DNA from: an uncultured Clostridia bacterium
GTDB taxonomy: Bacteria; Bacillota; Clostridia; Oscillospirales; Oscillospiraceae
NCBI GenBank assembly: GCA_946620645.1
Contig: CAMONN010000005.1
Coordinates: forward strand, 1-37,192
DNA length: 37,192 nucleotides
Reading direction: 5' to 3'
The notes under the pieces are model-generated. The model made no database searches, was not told where the DNA came from, and worked only from the letters and a program-made list of their open reading frames with translations. Positions 16,034-24,220 of the stretch are shown here, piece by piece. Numbering within the stretch: position 1 is the stretch's first letter; the number at the start of each line of letters is the position of its first letter. A program made the position numbers and the translations under genes.

Positions 16034-17353
16034 ATGCTGGATATCAAATTTGTCCGGGAAAATCCGGAACTTGTAAAGGAAAACATCAGAAAAAAGTATC
16101 AGGATTCCAAACTTCCCCTGGTAGACGAGGTCATTGAACTGGACGCCCGGAACCGCGCTGCCATTACGGAAGCCAGTGATCTGCGGGCGGAGAGAAACCG
16201 CCTCAGCAAGCAGAACGGACCTCTGTTCGGAAAGCTGAAAAAAGCTCCGGAAGAGGAGCGGGCGGAAATTCAGAAGCAGATTGATGCCAACATCGCCGCA
16301 GTGAAGGCCGATGATGAGCGGCTCGCGGAACTGGAGCAGCTGGAAACCGAATATGCCGCGGAACTGAAAAAACGGATGCTTCTGATCCCCAACATCATTG
16401 ATCCCTCGGTCCCCATCGGCCCGGACGACAGCTGCAATGTTGAGGTGCAGCGGTTCGGCGATCCGGTCGTTCCCGATTACGAGATTCCCTACCACACGGA
16501 AATCATGGAAAGCTTTAACGGGGTGGATATGGATTCCGCCGGGAGAACTTCCGGCAACGGCTTTTACTATCTGATGGGGGACATTGCCCGTCTGCATTCG
16601 GCGGTTCTGGCCTATGCCCGCGACTTTATGATCAACAAGGGCTTCACCTACTGCATTCCCCCCTTCATGATTCACGGCAACGTGGTACAGGGTGTCATGA
16701 GCCAGACCGAGATGGACGCCATGATGTATAAGATTGAAGGGGAAGACCTCTACCTGATCGGCACTTCTGAGCATTCCATGATCGGCAAGTTCATTGACCA
16801 GATTTTGACTGAGGATCAGCTCCCCCTGACGTTGACCAGTTATTCTCCCTGCTTCCGCAAGGAGAAGGGTGCCCACGGAATTGAAGAGCGCGGCGTTTAC
16901 CGCATTCACCAGTTTGAAAAACAGGAAATGGTCGTCATCTGCAAGCCGGAAGACTCCATGGCATGGTATGAGAAAATGTGGCGCTATTCTGTGGAACTCT
17001 TCCGCAGCATGGAAATACCCGTCCGGCAGCTGGAGTGCTGCTCCGGGGATCTGGCGGACCTGAAGGTTAAATCCTGTGATATTGAGGCCTGGTCTCCGCG
17101 GCAGCAGAAGTATTTTGAAGTCTGCTCCTGCTCCAACCTTTCCGACGCCCAGGCCCGCCGCCTGCAGATTCGCGTGAAGAAAGGCAAAAACGAAACCTAT
17201 CTTCCCCATACCCTGAACAACACCGTCGTGGCTCCGCCGCGGATGCTGATTGCCTTCCTGGAAAACCATCTTCAGGCTGACGGCAGCGTTACCATCCCGC
17301 CGGTCCTCCGTCCCTATATGGGCGGAACTGAAGTTCTGATTCCCAAAAAATAA
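16034..17353 (+). CDS. serS: Seryl-tRNA synthetase
   Basis: A 439-residue class II synthetase charging tRNA-Ser. The N-terminal long coiled-coil arm (about 28-105), which contacts the tRNA long variable arm, is charged and heptad-like. The core has motif 2 starting FRKEKGAHG (about 273) and motif 3 NNTVVAPPRMLIAFLEN (about 394-410). This motif 3 differs from the usual bacterial NGSGLAVGRT type and resembles a second bacterial SerRS subtype that I recall from clostridia. AAAGGAG lies before the ATG; a 37-base gap separates it from parB. It probably belongs to the soj-parB transcript. Enzyme identity is sure; the subtype statement rests on memory of the family. Confidence 0.94.
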   Translation: MLDIKFVRENPELVKENIRKKYQDSKLPLVDEVIELDARNRAAITEASDLRAERNRLSKQNGPLFGKLKKAPEEERAEIQKQIDANIAAVKADDERLAELEQLETEYAAELKKRMLLIPNIIDPSVPIGPDDSCNVEVQRFGDPVVPDYEIPYHTEIMESFNGVDMDSAGRTSGNGFYYLMGDIARLHSAVLAYARDFMINKGFTYCIPPFMIHGNVVQGVMSQTEMDAMMYKIEGEDLYLIGTSEHSMIGKFIDQILTEDQLPLTLTSYSPCFRKEKGAHGIEERGVYRIHQFEKQEMVVICKPEDSMAWYEKMWRYSVELFRSMEIPVRQLECCSGDLADLKVKSCDIEAWSPRQQKYFEVCSCSNLSDAQARRLQIRVKKGKNETYLPHTLNNTVVAPPRMLIAFLENHLQADGSVTIPPVLRPYMGGTEVLIPKK

Positions 17354-17390
17354 TAATTAAAATTTTTTAAATAAAAAGGAGTGTCTCATC

Positions 17391-17819
17391 ATGAAAAAGT
17401 TCCTGGATGAATTCAAAGCCTTCATTGCCCGCGGCAACGTCATGGACATGGCCATCGGCGTTATCATCGGCGGCGCGTTTGCTGCCATCACCGGCTCTCT
17501 GGTTGCCGACATCATCACCCCGCTCCTGGCCGCCATCTTTAACAGCCCGAATCCCGATGCCCTGAACATCACCCTCCGCGCCGCCGAAGGAGAAAATGCC
17601 GCCATCGTTCTTGGTCTCGGAACCTTCCTCGGCACCATCGTTAATTTTCTTGTGATTGCCCTGGTTATTTTCTCCGTCATCAAGGCCATGAACAAGGCCG
17701 CGGAAATGGCAAAGAACCTGAAGAAGAAAGAGGAAGAGGAAGCTGCTGCCGCAGAGCCGGCCGGCCCCACCACGGAAGAGCTCCTTACCTCCATTCTCGA
17801 AGAGCTGAAGAAAAAGTAA
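17391..17819 (+). CDS. mscL: Large-conductance mechanosensitive channel MscL
   Basis: A 142-residue homopentameric channel that opens under membrane tension to release solutes on osmotic downshock. It has the N-terminal amphipathic helix (1-13), TM1 with the RGNVMDMAIGVIIGGAF signature (14-30, helix to about 46), a short extracellular loop, and TM2 (about 71-100). A cytoplasmic helix follows with an unusually Glu/Ala-rich linker (114-123) before the final leucine-containing bundle helix. AAAGGAG lies before the ATG. A terminator follows directly, making it the last gene before dnaA. Confidence 0.95.
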   Translation: MKKFLDEFKAFIARGNVMDMAIGVIIGGAFAAITGSLVADIITPLLAAIFNSPNPDALNITLRAAEGENAAIVLGLGTFLGTIVNFLVIALVIFSVIKAMNKAAEMAKNLKKKEEEEAAAAEPAGPTTEELLTSILEELKKK

Positions 17820-17846
17820 TCAGTTTTCTGTTAATTCGATAATTCG

Positions 17847-17900
17847 AAAAGCGGCTGTCTCACGGAAGGACCTGTTCTTCTGCGGGACAGCTTCTTTTTT
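17847..17900 (+). terminator. Terminator after mscL
   Basis: An 8-bp core stem (17854-17861 with 17884-17891), extended by A/T pairing between the upstream AAAA and the downstream T run, with a 22-base loop and six T at 17895-17900. It isolates dnaA from the upstream transcript. Confidence 0.75.
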
Positions 17901-17954
17901 GTTCCGTTTTTCTCTCTTTCCCTTCTATAATATATTATATCTTATCTGTTTTCC

Positions 17955-17983
17955 TTGCATGTCCAGGTAAAATCTGTTATAAT
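17955..17983 (+). promoter_or_regulatory. dnaA promoter
   Basis: TTGCAT (-35, 17955-17960) and a perfect TATAAT (-10, 17978-17983) are 17 bases apart, with an extended -10 TGT. This is almost the same design as the soj promoter. An AT palindrome (TATAATATATTATA, 17926-17939) lies just upstream. No convincing DnaA box is seen near it, so autoregulation is not evident. Confidence 0.85.
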
Positions 17984-18029
17984 AGGTCGCTCAGGCGTTT
18001 TTCATTTTTTTATGAAAGAGGGTCTACCC

Positions 18030-19343
18030 ATGAATTCTCTGGAGGATATCTGGAATGTGCTGATGCAGAGTCTTTCCGAAAAGCTGACTCCCACGGCCCT
18101 TTCCACCTGGTTCAGTGACTGCCGGCCTGTGGAACTGGAGGAATACCGTCTGGTTATTCGCACATCAACCCAGTTTAAAAAGAAAATTATCAGTGAACGC
18201 TTTGCCTCCATCATCAAGGACTCGCTTTCAGAGCTTTTTTCCTCCGATTTTGAAATTCTGATTCTGGTGGGAGAAGAGGATTATCTGAAAGAAGAGGTTG
18301 GGGATGACGGTCCCCTTCCCGAGATGGCAGGGTACACCTTTGACAATTTCATTGTCGGCAATTCCAATAAGTTCGCTCACGCCGCCGCCAAGGCCGTTGC
18401 CGAAAATCCCGGGAAAAATTACAATCCTCTCTTCATCTTCGGAAATTCCGGGCTCGGAAAAACCCACCTGCTGATGGCGATTGGTCATGATATTCATGAA
18501 AGCTATCCGAAAAAGAACATATCCTACATCAAGGGTGATGACTTTACCAACGAAATGGTGAAAGCCATCCGCGAAGGCAAAACCCTGGAATTTCGGGCAA
18601 AATACAGGAACGTTGACCTGTTTCTGGTAGACGATATTCAGTTTATTGCCGGAAAGCAGAGTACTCAGGAGGAGTTTTTCCACACTTTTAACTCGATCTA
18701 TGAGGCCGGAAATCAGATCGTAATCACCTCCGACCGTCCTCCGAAGGAAATGTCCCTGCTGGATGACCGTCTCCGGACCCGCTTTGAAGGCGGATTAATG
18801 GCGGATATTGCCCCGCCGGATCTTGAAACCAGAATGGCCATTGCCCGAAACAAGGCCACCCGTCTCGGCCTTCTGCTTCCGGATGAGATTATAGAATATA
18901 TCGCCTCAAAAATTACCGCCAATGTCCGTCAGCTGGAGGGCGTTATCAAAAGGCTGACCGCCTATCGGGAAATCCTGAATGATGAAATTACCCGCGCTTC
19001 CGTTGACCGGGCCATTGACGATGTCACCAGAAACGGAACGGATATTCCGAATCCGGATAACATCATCCGTGAAACCGCAAAGTATTATTCCTTGACTCCG
19101 GAGGATTTAAAAGGGAACAACCGTTCCAGGGACACCGCCATGGCGCGGCACATTGCCATTTACCTGATGCGCCAGCTGACCAATCTCTCTCTCAACGATA
19201 TCGGCAAAGAACTTGGAAGAAATCACACAACGGCTCTCAACTCCATTCGCCGCATTGAGGACATGATGAGAAATGATTCCGAAATGACCGTAATTATCCG
19301 GGATATTACCTCAAATATAACGACGAGTTCCGGTACCGCCTGA
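18030..19343 (+). CDS. dnaA: Chromosomal replication initiator protein DnaA
   Basis: A 437-residue AAA+ initiator. Domain I covers about 1-80, a short linker follows, and the ATPase shows Walker A GNSGLGKTH (138-146), Walker B FLVDDIQF (198-205), sensor 1 ITSDRPPKE (232-240) and the RLRTRF arginine finger (247-252). The DNA-binding domain IV (about 345-437) keeps the minor-groove arginine equivalent to E. coli R399 (R373). The recognition helix, however, reads RNHTTALNS (397-405) where nearly all DnaA proteins have RDHTTV: the base-contacting Asp is Asn398. The ATG at 18030 follows AGAGGG; upstream in-frame starts at 17955 and 18012 lack ribosome binding sites or lie in the promoter. Confidence 0.97.
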   Translation: MNSLEDIWNVLMQSLSEKLTPTALSTWFSDCRPVELEEYRLVIRTSTQFKKKIISERFASIIKDSLSELFSSDFEILILVGEEDYLKEEVGDDGPLPEMAGYTFDNFIVGNSNKFAHAAAKAVAENPGKNYNPLFIFGNSGLGKTHLLMAIGHDIHESYPKKNISYIKGDDFTNEMVKAIREGKTLEFRAKYRNVDLFLVDDIQFIAGKQSTQEEFFHTFNSIYEAGNQIVITSDRPPKEMSLLDDRLRTRFEGGLMADIAPPDLETRMAIARNKATRLGLLLPDEIIEYIASKITANVRQLEGVIKRLTAYREILNDEITRASVDRAIDDVTRNGTDIPNPDNIIRETAKYYSLTPEDLKGNNRSRDTAMARHIAIYLMRQLTNLSLNDIGKELGRNHTTALNSIRRIEDMMRNDSEMTVIIRDITSNITTSSGTA

Positions 19344-19404
19344 GTTTCTGACATTTTTCAGTCGAAATGTTGATTTTCAATTGTTCATTTTTTCTGATCT
19401 TTAC

Positions 19405-19489
19405 TTTTCAACAGTTTCGACAGTTTTATGAACAAAGTTTTCGACAGAAAAAAACAAGTGTTTTCCTGATCGAATCAGGGTTTTCGACA
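19405..19489 (+). repeat. Candidate non-canonical DnaA boxes (TTTTCGACA type)
   Basis: Four same-strand 9-mers: TTTTCAACA (19405-19413), GTTTCGACA (19414-19422, directly abutting), TTTTCGACA (19438-19446) and TTTTCGACA (19481-19489). They differ from the standard DnaA box TTATCCACA at positions 3 and 6. Their clustering between dnaA and dnaN, and the placement of the last copy next to trio-like triplets, suggest that they are the initiator sites. Binding is inferred. Confidence 0.65.
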
Positions 19490-19499
19490 ATTATTTTCC

Positions 19500-19545
19500 C
19501 TACTACTATTCATACTAAGAATTAATATATATCTATCTTTAATGA
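19500..19545. other. DnaA-trio-like triplets and AT-rich unwinding element
   Basis: From 19500 the plus strand reads CTA CTA CTA TTC ATA CTA, that is 3'-GAT GAT GAT AAG TAT GAT-5' on the other strand, fitting the DnaA-trio pattern. It follows the last 9-mer box after 10 bases of spacer. The next 28 bases are almost all A/T and lead into the dnaN ribosome binding site. Confidence 0.65.
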
Positions 19546-19555
19546 GGTGATTATT

Positions 19556-20668
19556 TTGAAGATTCTCTGTGAAAAACTTCTGCTTCAGACAGCCGTTGTC
19601 AACGTCTCACGCGCTGCAGCAAATAAAAGTCCCGTTCCCGCCATGGAGGGTATTCTTTTTGAAGCGAAGGATTCTCTGAAGCTCACGGCGTTTGACAGTA
19701 AAATCGGAATCTACACCTATCTTGACGCGGAAATTTCCGAACAGGGCGGTGTTGTTCTGCCGGCGAGATTCCTTGTAGACCTGGTAAGGAGACTTCCGGA
19801 CGGAATGGTCTGCATTGAGTCCAACGAAGAGGATGCTGTAAACATCCGCTGCGGAAAAACGGAATTTCATCTGATCGGCCTTTCGGCGGAAACTTTCCCC
19901 GAGCTGAATGTGGTAAATCCGAAGCAGACCTTCCGGATTCCGGAGGGGATTCTCAAGAGCATGATTAATCAGACCGTTTTTGCCGTGTCAACTTCGGACA
20001 GCAGGCCCCTTTATATGGGTGTGCTTTTTGAGGTAGGAGCGGAAGACCTGACCATGGTGGCCATTGACGGTTACCGTATGGCAAAGCGGAATGAGGAAAT
20101 CAACAGCACCGGTATGGAGCCCTGCAGCTTCATTATTCCCGGAACTTCGCTGAATGAGGTGGAAAGACTCTGCTCGGCGGAAGGAAAAGATGACGTTGTT
20201 ATTTCTCTCGGGGACAAGCACGCTTCCTTTTCCGTCGGAAGCACGGTTTTGATTACAAGACGCCTGGAAGGCGAGTTTATGAACTACAGAAAGTCCATTC
20301 CCACCTCCTTCCGTTATGAGATCGTTGTGGAGCGGGAAGAGATGATGCGGGTGATTGACCGTGTTTCTCTCGTAATCAAGGAAAAGCAGAACTCTCCCAT
20401 TAAAATGATTGTCGGGGACGGAACCCTCCAGTTTTTCTGCACAACCTCCTTCGGTCATTCCGAAGATTTCTGCCTCTGTGAGGGAAGCGGGGAAGGAATG
20501 AAAATCGGCTTTAATGACCGCTATTTTATGGACGCCATGAAAGCGGCCAATGAAGAAAAACTTCGCATTTCCATGAATACGCCCACGTCTCCGATTATTA
20601 TTGAAGCGGCGGAAGGCGGAAAATATCTCTATATGGTATTGCCGGTAAGGCTGCGGGAAGGCGATTAA
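19556..20668 (+). CDS. dnaN: DNA polymerase III beta subunit (sliding clamp)
   Basis: A 370-residue protein of three repeated clamp domains (about 1-125, 126-250, 251-370) that dimerises into a ring round DNA and tethers polymerase III. It begins MKILCEKLLLQTAV and ends YMVLPVRL, typical of the family's C-terminal partner-binding region. The start is TTG at 19556: GAGGTGA lies 5 bases upstream and the N-terminus then matches the family. A GTG at 19547 would lie inside that ribosome binding site. yaaA follows one base after the stop, starting the packed dnaN-yaaA-recF-remB-gyrB-gyrA array. Confidence 0.96.
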   Translation: MKILCEKLLLQTAVVNVSRAAANKSPVPAMEGILFEAKDSLKLTAFDSKIGIYTYLDAEISEQGGVVLPARFLVDLVRRLPDGMVCIESNEEDAVNIRCGKTEFHLIGLSAETFPELNVVNPKQTFRIPEGILKSMINQTVFAVSTSDSRPLYMGVLFEVGAEDLTMVAIDGYRMAKRNEEINSTGMEPCSFIIPGTSLNEVERLCSAEGKDDVVISLGDKHASFSVGSTVLITRRLEGEFMNYRKSIPTSFRYEIVVEREEMMRVIDRVSLVIKEKQNSPIKMIVGDGTLQFFCTTSFGHSEDFCLCEGSGEGMKIGFNDRYFMDAMKAANEEKLRISMNTPTSPIIIEAAEGGKYLYMVLPVRLREGD

Positions 20669-20669
20669 A

Positions 20670-20900
20670 ATGGAAATCGTCTCTATTCAAACCCCGTACA
20701 TCAAGCTGGACGCGCTGCTGAAGTTTTCAGCGCTGGCAGGGACAGGCGGGGAGGCAAAGCAGATCATACAGGACGGGCTGGTTGGCGTAAACGGAGAAAC
20801 CTGCCTGCAGCGCGGTAAAAAAATCTATCCCGGGGACGTTGTCTCCTTTTGCGGAGAAGAAATCTCGGTCAAGCAGATAGACTTTGATGAAAATCAATAA
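20670..20900 (+). CDS. yaaA: S4 domain RNA-binding protein YaaA
   Basis: A 76-residue protein made almost entirely of one S4-like RNA-binding fold: IKLDALLKFSALAGTGGEAK (11-30), then IIQDGLVGVNGE and the KKIYPGDVV turn (50-58). This small protein sits between dnaN and recF in most Bacillota and is implicated in ribosome or RNA handling, but its exact role is not established. It starts one base after the dnaN stop, and recF begins inside its last codons. Confidence 0.9.
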   Translation: MEIVSIQTPYIKLDALLKFSALAGTGGEAKQIIQDGLVGVNGETCLQRGKKIYPGDVVSFCGEEISVKQIDFDENQ

Positions 20901-21996
20901 AATTGTTCTTAACGGTTTTCGTAACTACGAATGGGAGACTGCGGAGTTTTCCGAACAGACCAATGTGATTTTCGGAAACAATGCGCAGGGAAAGACCAAT
21001 CTTCTGGAAGCGGTTTATCTTCTGTCCGGAGGAAAGAGCTTTCGTACCAGATCGGACCGGGATTTGATCGGCTTTAACTACTCCGAGGCGGAAGTGCTGG
21101 CGGAAGTAAGCAGTCATGAGCGGGATCAGACCGTCAGAATCCGTCTTTTTCCGGGGCAGGCAAAGAAAATTACCGTAAACGGCGTGAAAAAGACCGGAAC
21201 GGAGCTGGCAGAAACAGTCAACACGGTTTTATTCTGCCCGGACGATCTGAATCTCATAAAAGACGGTGCCCAGGTCCGCAGAAAAATGATGGATCAGGCC
21301 ATCTCCCAGATCAGGCCGAAGTATGCTTCTCTCCTGACGGAATTTAACCGGCTTTACGAGCACAAAACACGGATTCTGAAGGACTGGAGGGAAAAGCCGG
21401 CGCTTCTGGAAACGCTGGATACCTTTTCCGACGGTCTCTGCCGGGTTTCCGCGCAGATGATTCGTTACCGTGCGGCCTATGTTGCAAGGCTGAATGAGGA
21501 AGGAAGCCGTATTCATGAAGAGTTTTCAGGGCGGGGAGAACACCTGAATCTTTGCTACCATACCGTAAGTACGGTAAGAGACCCCTTCGCTTCCTCCAAA
21601 GAAATCTATTATGACCTCTGTGAACATCAGGAAAAACACAGGCAGGCGGAGCTGGAAAGCACCTTCTGCCTCACGGGCGCGCACAAGGACGATGTGGAGT
21701 TTACCATTAACGGGATTTCTGCCAGAAACTTTGCCTCCCAGGGACAGACCCGCACAGCGGCCCTGTCGGTAAAGCTTGCAGAGAGAGAGATTATTCTCCA
21801 GGAGACGGGCGAGTATCCGATTCTTCTCCTGGACGATGTGCTCTCGGAACTTGATGAAAAGAGACAGGCCTTCGTCCTTAACCGGATTGGGGGCGGGCAG
21901 ACGCTGATCACCTGCTGTGAAGATGCGCAGATTTCAGCGCGAACAGGCGGAAAGGTCTTTTCGGTGGAAGGGGGAAAAATTCTCGCATGTACCTGA
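20887..21996 (+). CDS. recF: DNA replication and repair protein RecF
   Basis: A 369-residue SMC-like ABC ATPase that helps load RecA at single-strand gaps. The N-terminal Walker A is FGNNAQGKTN (29-38). The ABC signature region lies near the C-terminal third (SVKLAEREI) and the Walker B/D-loop reads LLLDDVLSELD. Length is normal. The ATG at 20887 overlaps the end of yaaA by 14 bases; a TTG at 20884 just before it is less likely. Its end overlaps remB by 10 bases. Translational coupling across this array is likely. Confidence 0.95.
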   Translation: MKINKIVLNGFRNYEWETAEFSEQTNVIFGNNAQGKTNLLEAVYLLSGGKSFRTRSDRDLIGFNYSEAEVLAEVSSHERDQTVRIRLFPGQAKKITVNGVKKTGTELAETVNTVLFCPDDLNLIKDGAQVRRKMMDQAISQIRPKYASLLTEFNRLYEHKTRILKDWREKPALLETLDTFSDGLCRVSAQMIRYRAAYVARLNEEGSRIHEEFSGRGEHLNLCYHTVSTVRDPFASSKEIYYDLCEHQEKHRQAELESTFCLTGAHKDDVEFTINGISARNFASQGQTRTAALSVKLAEREIILQETGEYPILLLDDVLSELDEKRQAFVLNRIGGGQTLITCCEDAQISARTGGKVFSVEGGKILACT

Positions 21997-22277
21997 ACAT
22001 CGGAAAGACGGCGGTTATTCCGGAGAATTCCATTCTCGGAATTTTTGATCTGGACACGGCCTCGCAGTCTTATCTCACAAGAGAGTTTCTCGGGGCTGCT
22101 GAAAAATCCGGAGCTGTTGAAAATGTGGCGGAGGATATTCCAAATTCATTTCTGCTCTGTGTGGAAGACGGGAAAAGCCGCGTTTTTCTCTCACAGAGCA
22201 CATCCAGAACCCTATATAAACGTTTGAACCAGAAGGAAGAAGAACGGAGACTGACATGGCGGAACTCAATGAACTGA
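21987..22277 (+). CDS. remB: Extracellular matrix regulator RemB family protein (DUF370)
   Basis: A 96-residue DUF370 protein, slightly longer than Bacillus RemB (about 81). It starts [20 protein letters not shown] and has the family's conserved ending [16 protein letters not shown] (68-83) followed by a charged tail. In Bacillus subtilis the gene between recF and gyrB (yaaB) is remB, linked to biofilm matrix gene control. The gene overlaps recF by 10 and gyrB by 22 bases. The regulatory role here is inferred from family and position. Confidence 0.85.
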   Translation: MYLNIGKTAVIPENSILGIFDLDTASQSYLTREFLGAAEKSGAVENVAEDIPNSFLLCVEDGKSRVFLSQSTSRTLYKRLNQKEEERRLTWRNSMN

Positions 22278-24196
22278 CCCAGAAAGTAACAGAAGAATAT
22301 GACGCTTCACAGATTCAGGTGCTGGAAGGCCTGGAGGCGGTGCGGAAAAGGCCGGGAATGTATATCGGCTCAACCTCATCGTCCGGTCTTCACCATCTGG
22401 TTTATGAGATTGTGGACAACTCCATCGATGAAGCGCTTGCCGGATACTGTACCCATATTGAAGTCACCATAGAACCGGGGGATGTGATTCAGGTTTCAGA
22501 CAACGGGCGCGGCATCCCGGTGGATATTCAGGAGCAAACCGGGAAAAGTGCCCTTGAAGTCGTCTTTACCGTGCTGCATGCAGGCGGAAAGTTTGGCGGT
22601 GGAGGCTATAAGGTTTCCGGCGGACTGCACGGCGTTGGCGCCTCTGTTGTCAACGCCCTGTCCGAGTGGCTTCAGGTTCAGGTCCACAAGGACGGGAAGA
22701 TCTATCAGATGTCCTTTTCCCGCGGCGATATTACCGAGGGTATTCACATTGTGGGAGAGACCGACCGTACCGGAACCACGGTGCGCTTCAAGCCGGATCC
22801 CGAAATGTTTGACGATACCGTTTACGATTATGATATTCTTCATACCCGTATGCGGGAGCAGGCCTTTTTGAACGGCGGTTTAAAAATAACGCTGGAGGAT
22901 CAGAGAGAAGGCCGGGAACAGAAGGAAAGCATGCGCTACGAAGGCGGTATCCGGGAGTTTGTCGCATGGCTGAATCAGCATAAAACCCCGATCCACGAAG
23001 AAGTGATCTATCTTTCCGGCAGCAAGGGAGACGCTGTTGCGGAAGTCGCGCTGCAATACAATGACGGTTTCAGCGAAACCCTCATTTCCTTTGCCAACGA
23101 CATTCACACCCCGGAAGGCGGCATGCACGAAACCGGGTTTAAAACCGCCCTGACCCGGGTAATCAACAACTATGGCCAGAAAAACAATATCATCAAGGGA
23201 GATGACAAGGTTTCGGGTGAGGACGTGCGGGAAGGAATCTCCGCCGTGATCTCGGTAAAGCTTCCGGAAGCCCAGTTTGAGGGGCAGACCAAGCAGAAGC
23301 TCGGAAATGCCTATATTCGAACCCTGGTGGATTCCCTGGTAAACGAACAGCTGTCGGTATACTTTGAAGAGCACCCGGCCGTGGCCAAGGCCATTCTTGA
23401 AAAAGCCATGATGGCCAACCGGGCCCGTGAAGCCGCCCGGAAAGCGCGGGAATCCGTCCGGCGCAAGACCGGCCTTGAAAGCGGCCAGATGCCGGATAAG
23501 CTGCAGGACTGCAACGAGCGGGATCCTTCTCTCTGCGAGATCTACATCGTGGAGGGTGACTCGGCCGCCGGTTCCGCCATTCAGGGCCGGGACAGCCGTT
23601 TTCAGGCGATTCTTGCCATGTGGGGAAAAATGCTGAACGTGGAAAAGGCCCGGGCGGATAAGATCTACGGCAATGATAAACTCTATCCCCTGATCGTGGC
23701 CCTGGGCGCCGGGATCGGAGATGAGTTCAACATTGAAAAGCTCCGCTACCATAAAATCATCATTATGGCGGATGCTGATGTGGACGGCTCTCACATTCGT
23801 ACCCTGCTGCTGACCTTCTTCTTCCGGTATATGCGGCCGCTGATTGAAAGGGGTTATGTCTATTCCGCGGTTCCGCCGCTGTATAAGCTGACCCGGGGAA
23901 AGCAGCAGCGCGTGGCCTACTCCGATGAACAGCGGGATATGATCAGCAGCGAGATGCGCGGCGACAATCCCAATGTCAAGGTGGATATCTCCCGCTATAA
24001 AGGCCTTGGTGAGATGGACCCCCACGAGCTGTGGGAAACCACCATGGACCCGGAAAAGCGGTCCCTGCGCCGTATTACACTGGGAGATGCCATTCTGGCG
24101 GACCAGGTCTTTACAGTCCTCATGGGCGAGGAAGTAGAGCCGCGTAAGGAATGGATTGAACAGAATGCCCGCTATGTGGGCAATCTGGATATCTGA
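22256..24196 (+). CDS. gyrB: DNA gyrase subunit B
   Basis: A 646-residue ATPase subunit of gyrase, which with GyrA introduces negative supercoils. The GHKL ATP site includes [13 protein letters not shown] (about 44-56), the DNGRGIPV loop and the [14 protein letters not shown] lid. The transducer follows. The TOPRIM domain carries [13 protein letters not shown] (about 427-439) and [10 protein letters not shown] (about 504-513), with acidic residues that bind magnesium. It ends in YVGNLDI, standard for short Gram-positive GyrB. It overlaps remB by 22 bases and is 24 bases before gyrA. Confidence 0.97.
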   Translation: MAELNELTQKVTEEYDASQIQVLEGLEAVRKRPGMYIGSTSSSGLHHLVYEIVDNSIDEALAGYCTHIEVTIEPGDVIQVSDNGRGIPVDIQEQTGKSALEVVFTVLHAGGKFGGGGYKVSGGLHGVGASVVNALSEWLQVQVHKDGKIYQMSFSRGDITEGIHIVGETDRTGTTVRFKPDPEMFDDTVYDYDILHTRMREQAFLNGGLKITLEDQREGREQKESMRYEGGIREFVAWLNQHKTPIHEEVIYLSGSKGDAVAEVALQYNDGFSETLISFANDIHTPEGGMHETGFKTALTRVINNYGQKNNIIKGDDKVSGEDVREGISAVISVKLPEAQFEGQTKQKLGNAYIRTLVDSLVNEQLSVYFEEHPAVAKAILEKAMMANRAREAARKARESVRRKTGLESGQMPDKLQDCNERDPSLCEIYIVEGDSAAGSAIQGRDSRFQAILAMWGKMLNVEKARADKIYGNDKLYPLIVALGAGIGDEFNIEKLRYHKIIIMADADVDGSHIRTLLLTFFFRYMRPLIERGYVYSAVPPLYKLTRGKQQRVAYSDEQRDMISSEMRGDNPNVKVDISRYKGLGEMDPHELWETTMDPEKRSLRRITLGDAILADQVFTVLMGEEVEPRKEWIEQNARYVGNLDI

Positions 24197-24220
24197 ACAT
24201 AGAATCAGAGGAAGCACAGT

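Larger units (their letters stand above)
19344..19555. other. oriC: Probable chromosomal origin of replication (oriC), dnaA-dnaN intergenic
   Basis: This 212-bp AT-rich gap lies in the usual clostridial oriC position. It contains no TTATCCACA. It holds a cluster of TTTTCGACA-like 9-mers in one orientation, two weak inverted matches (19360-19376), then a pyrimidine-rich spacer, a run of DnaA-trio-like triplets and an AT-rich stretch before the dnaN ribosome binding site. The order box, spacer, trio, AT-rich matches the Bacillus subtilis basal unwinding module. Genes diverge functionally around it, with rpsT and asnS leftward and dnaN to yhaM rightward. Confidence 0.8.

Noticed and set aside
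15977-17269. A 430-codon minus-strand open frame over serS
   Set aside because: It is the antisense shadow of serS; no domain or start signal.
17842-17850. A minus-strand TTTTCGAAT upstream of dnaA as a further DnaA box
   Set aside because: Only 7 of 9 positions match and it lies in the arm of the mscL terminator; no second match is nearby.
19547-19549. GTG as the dnaN start
   Set aside because: It lies within the GAGGTGA ribosome binding site; the TTG at 19556 gives the family's standard N-terminus.
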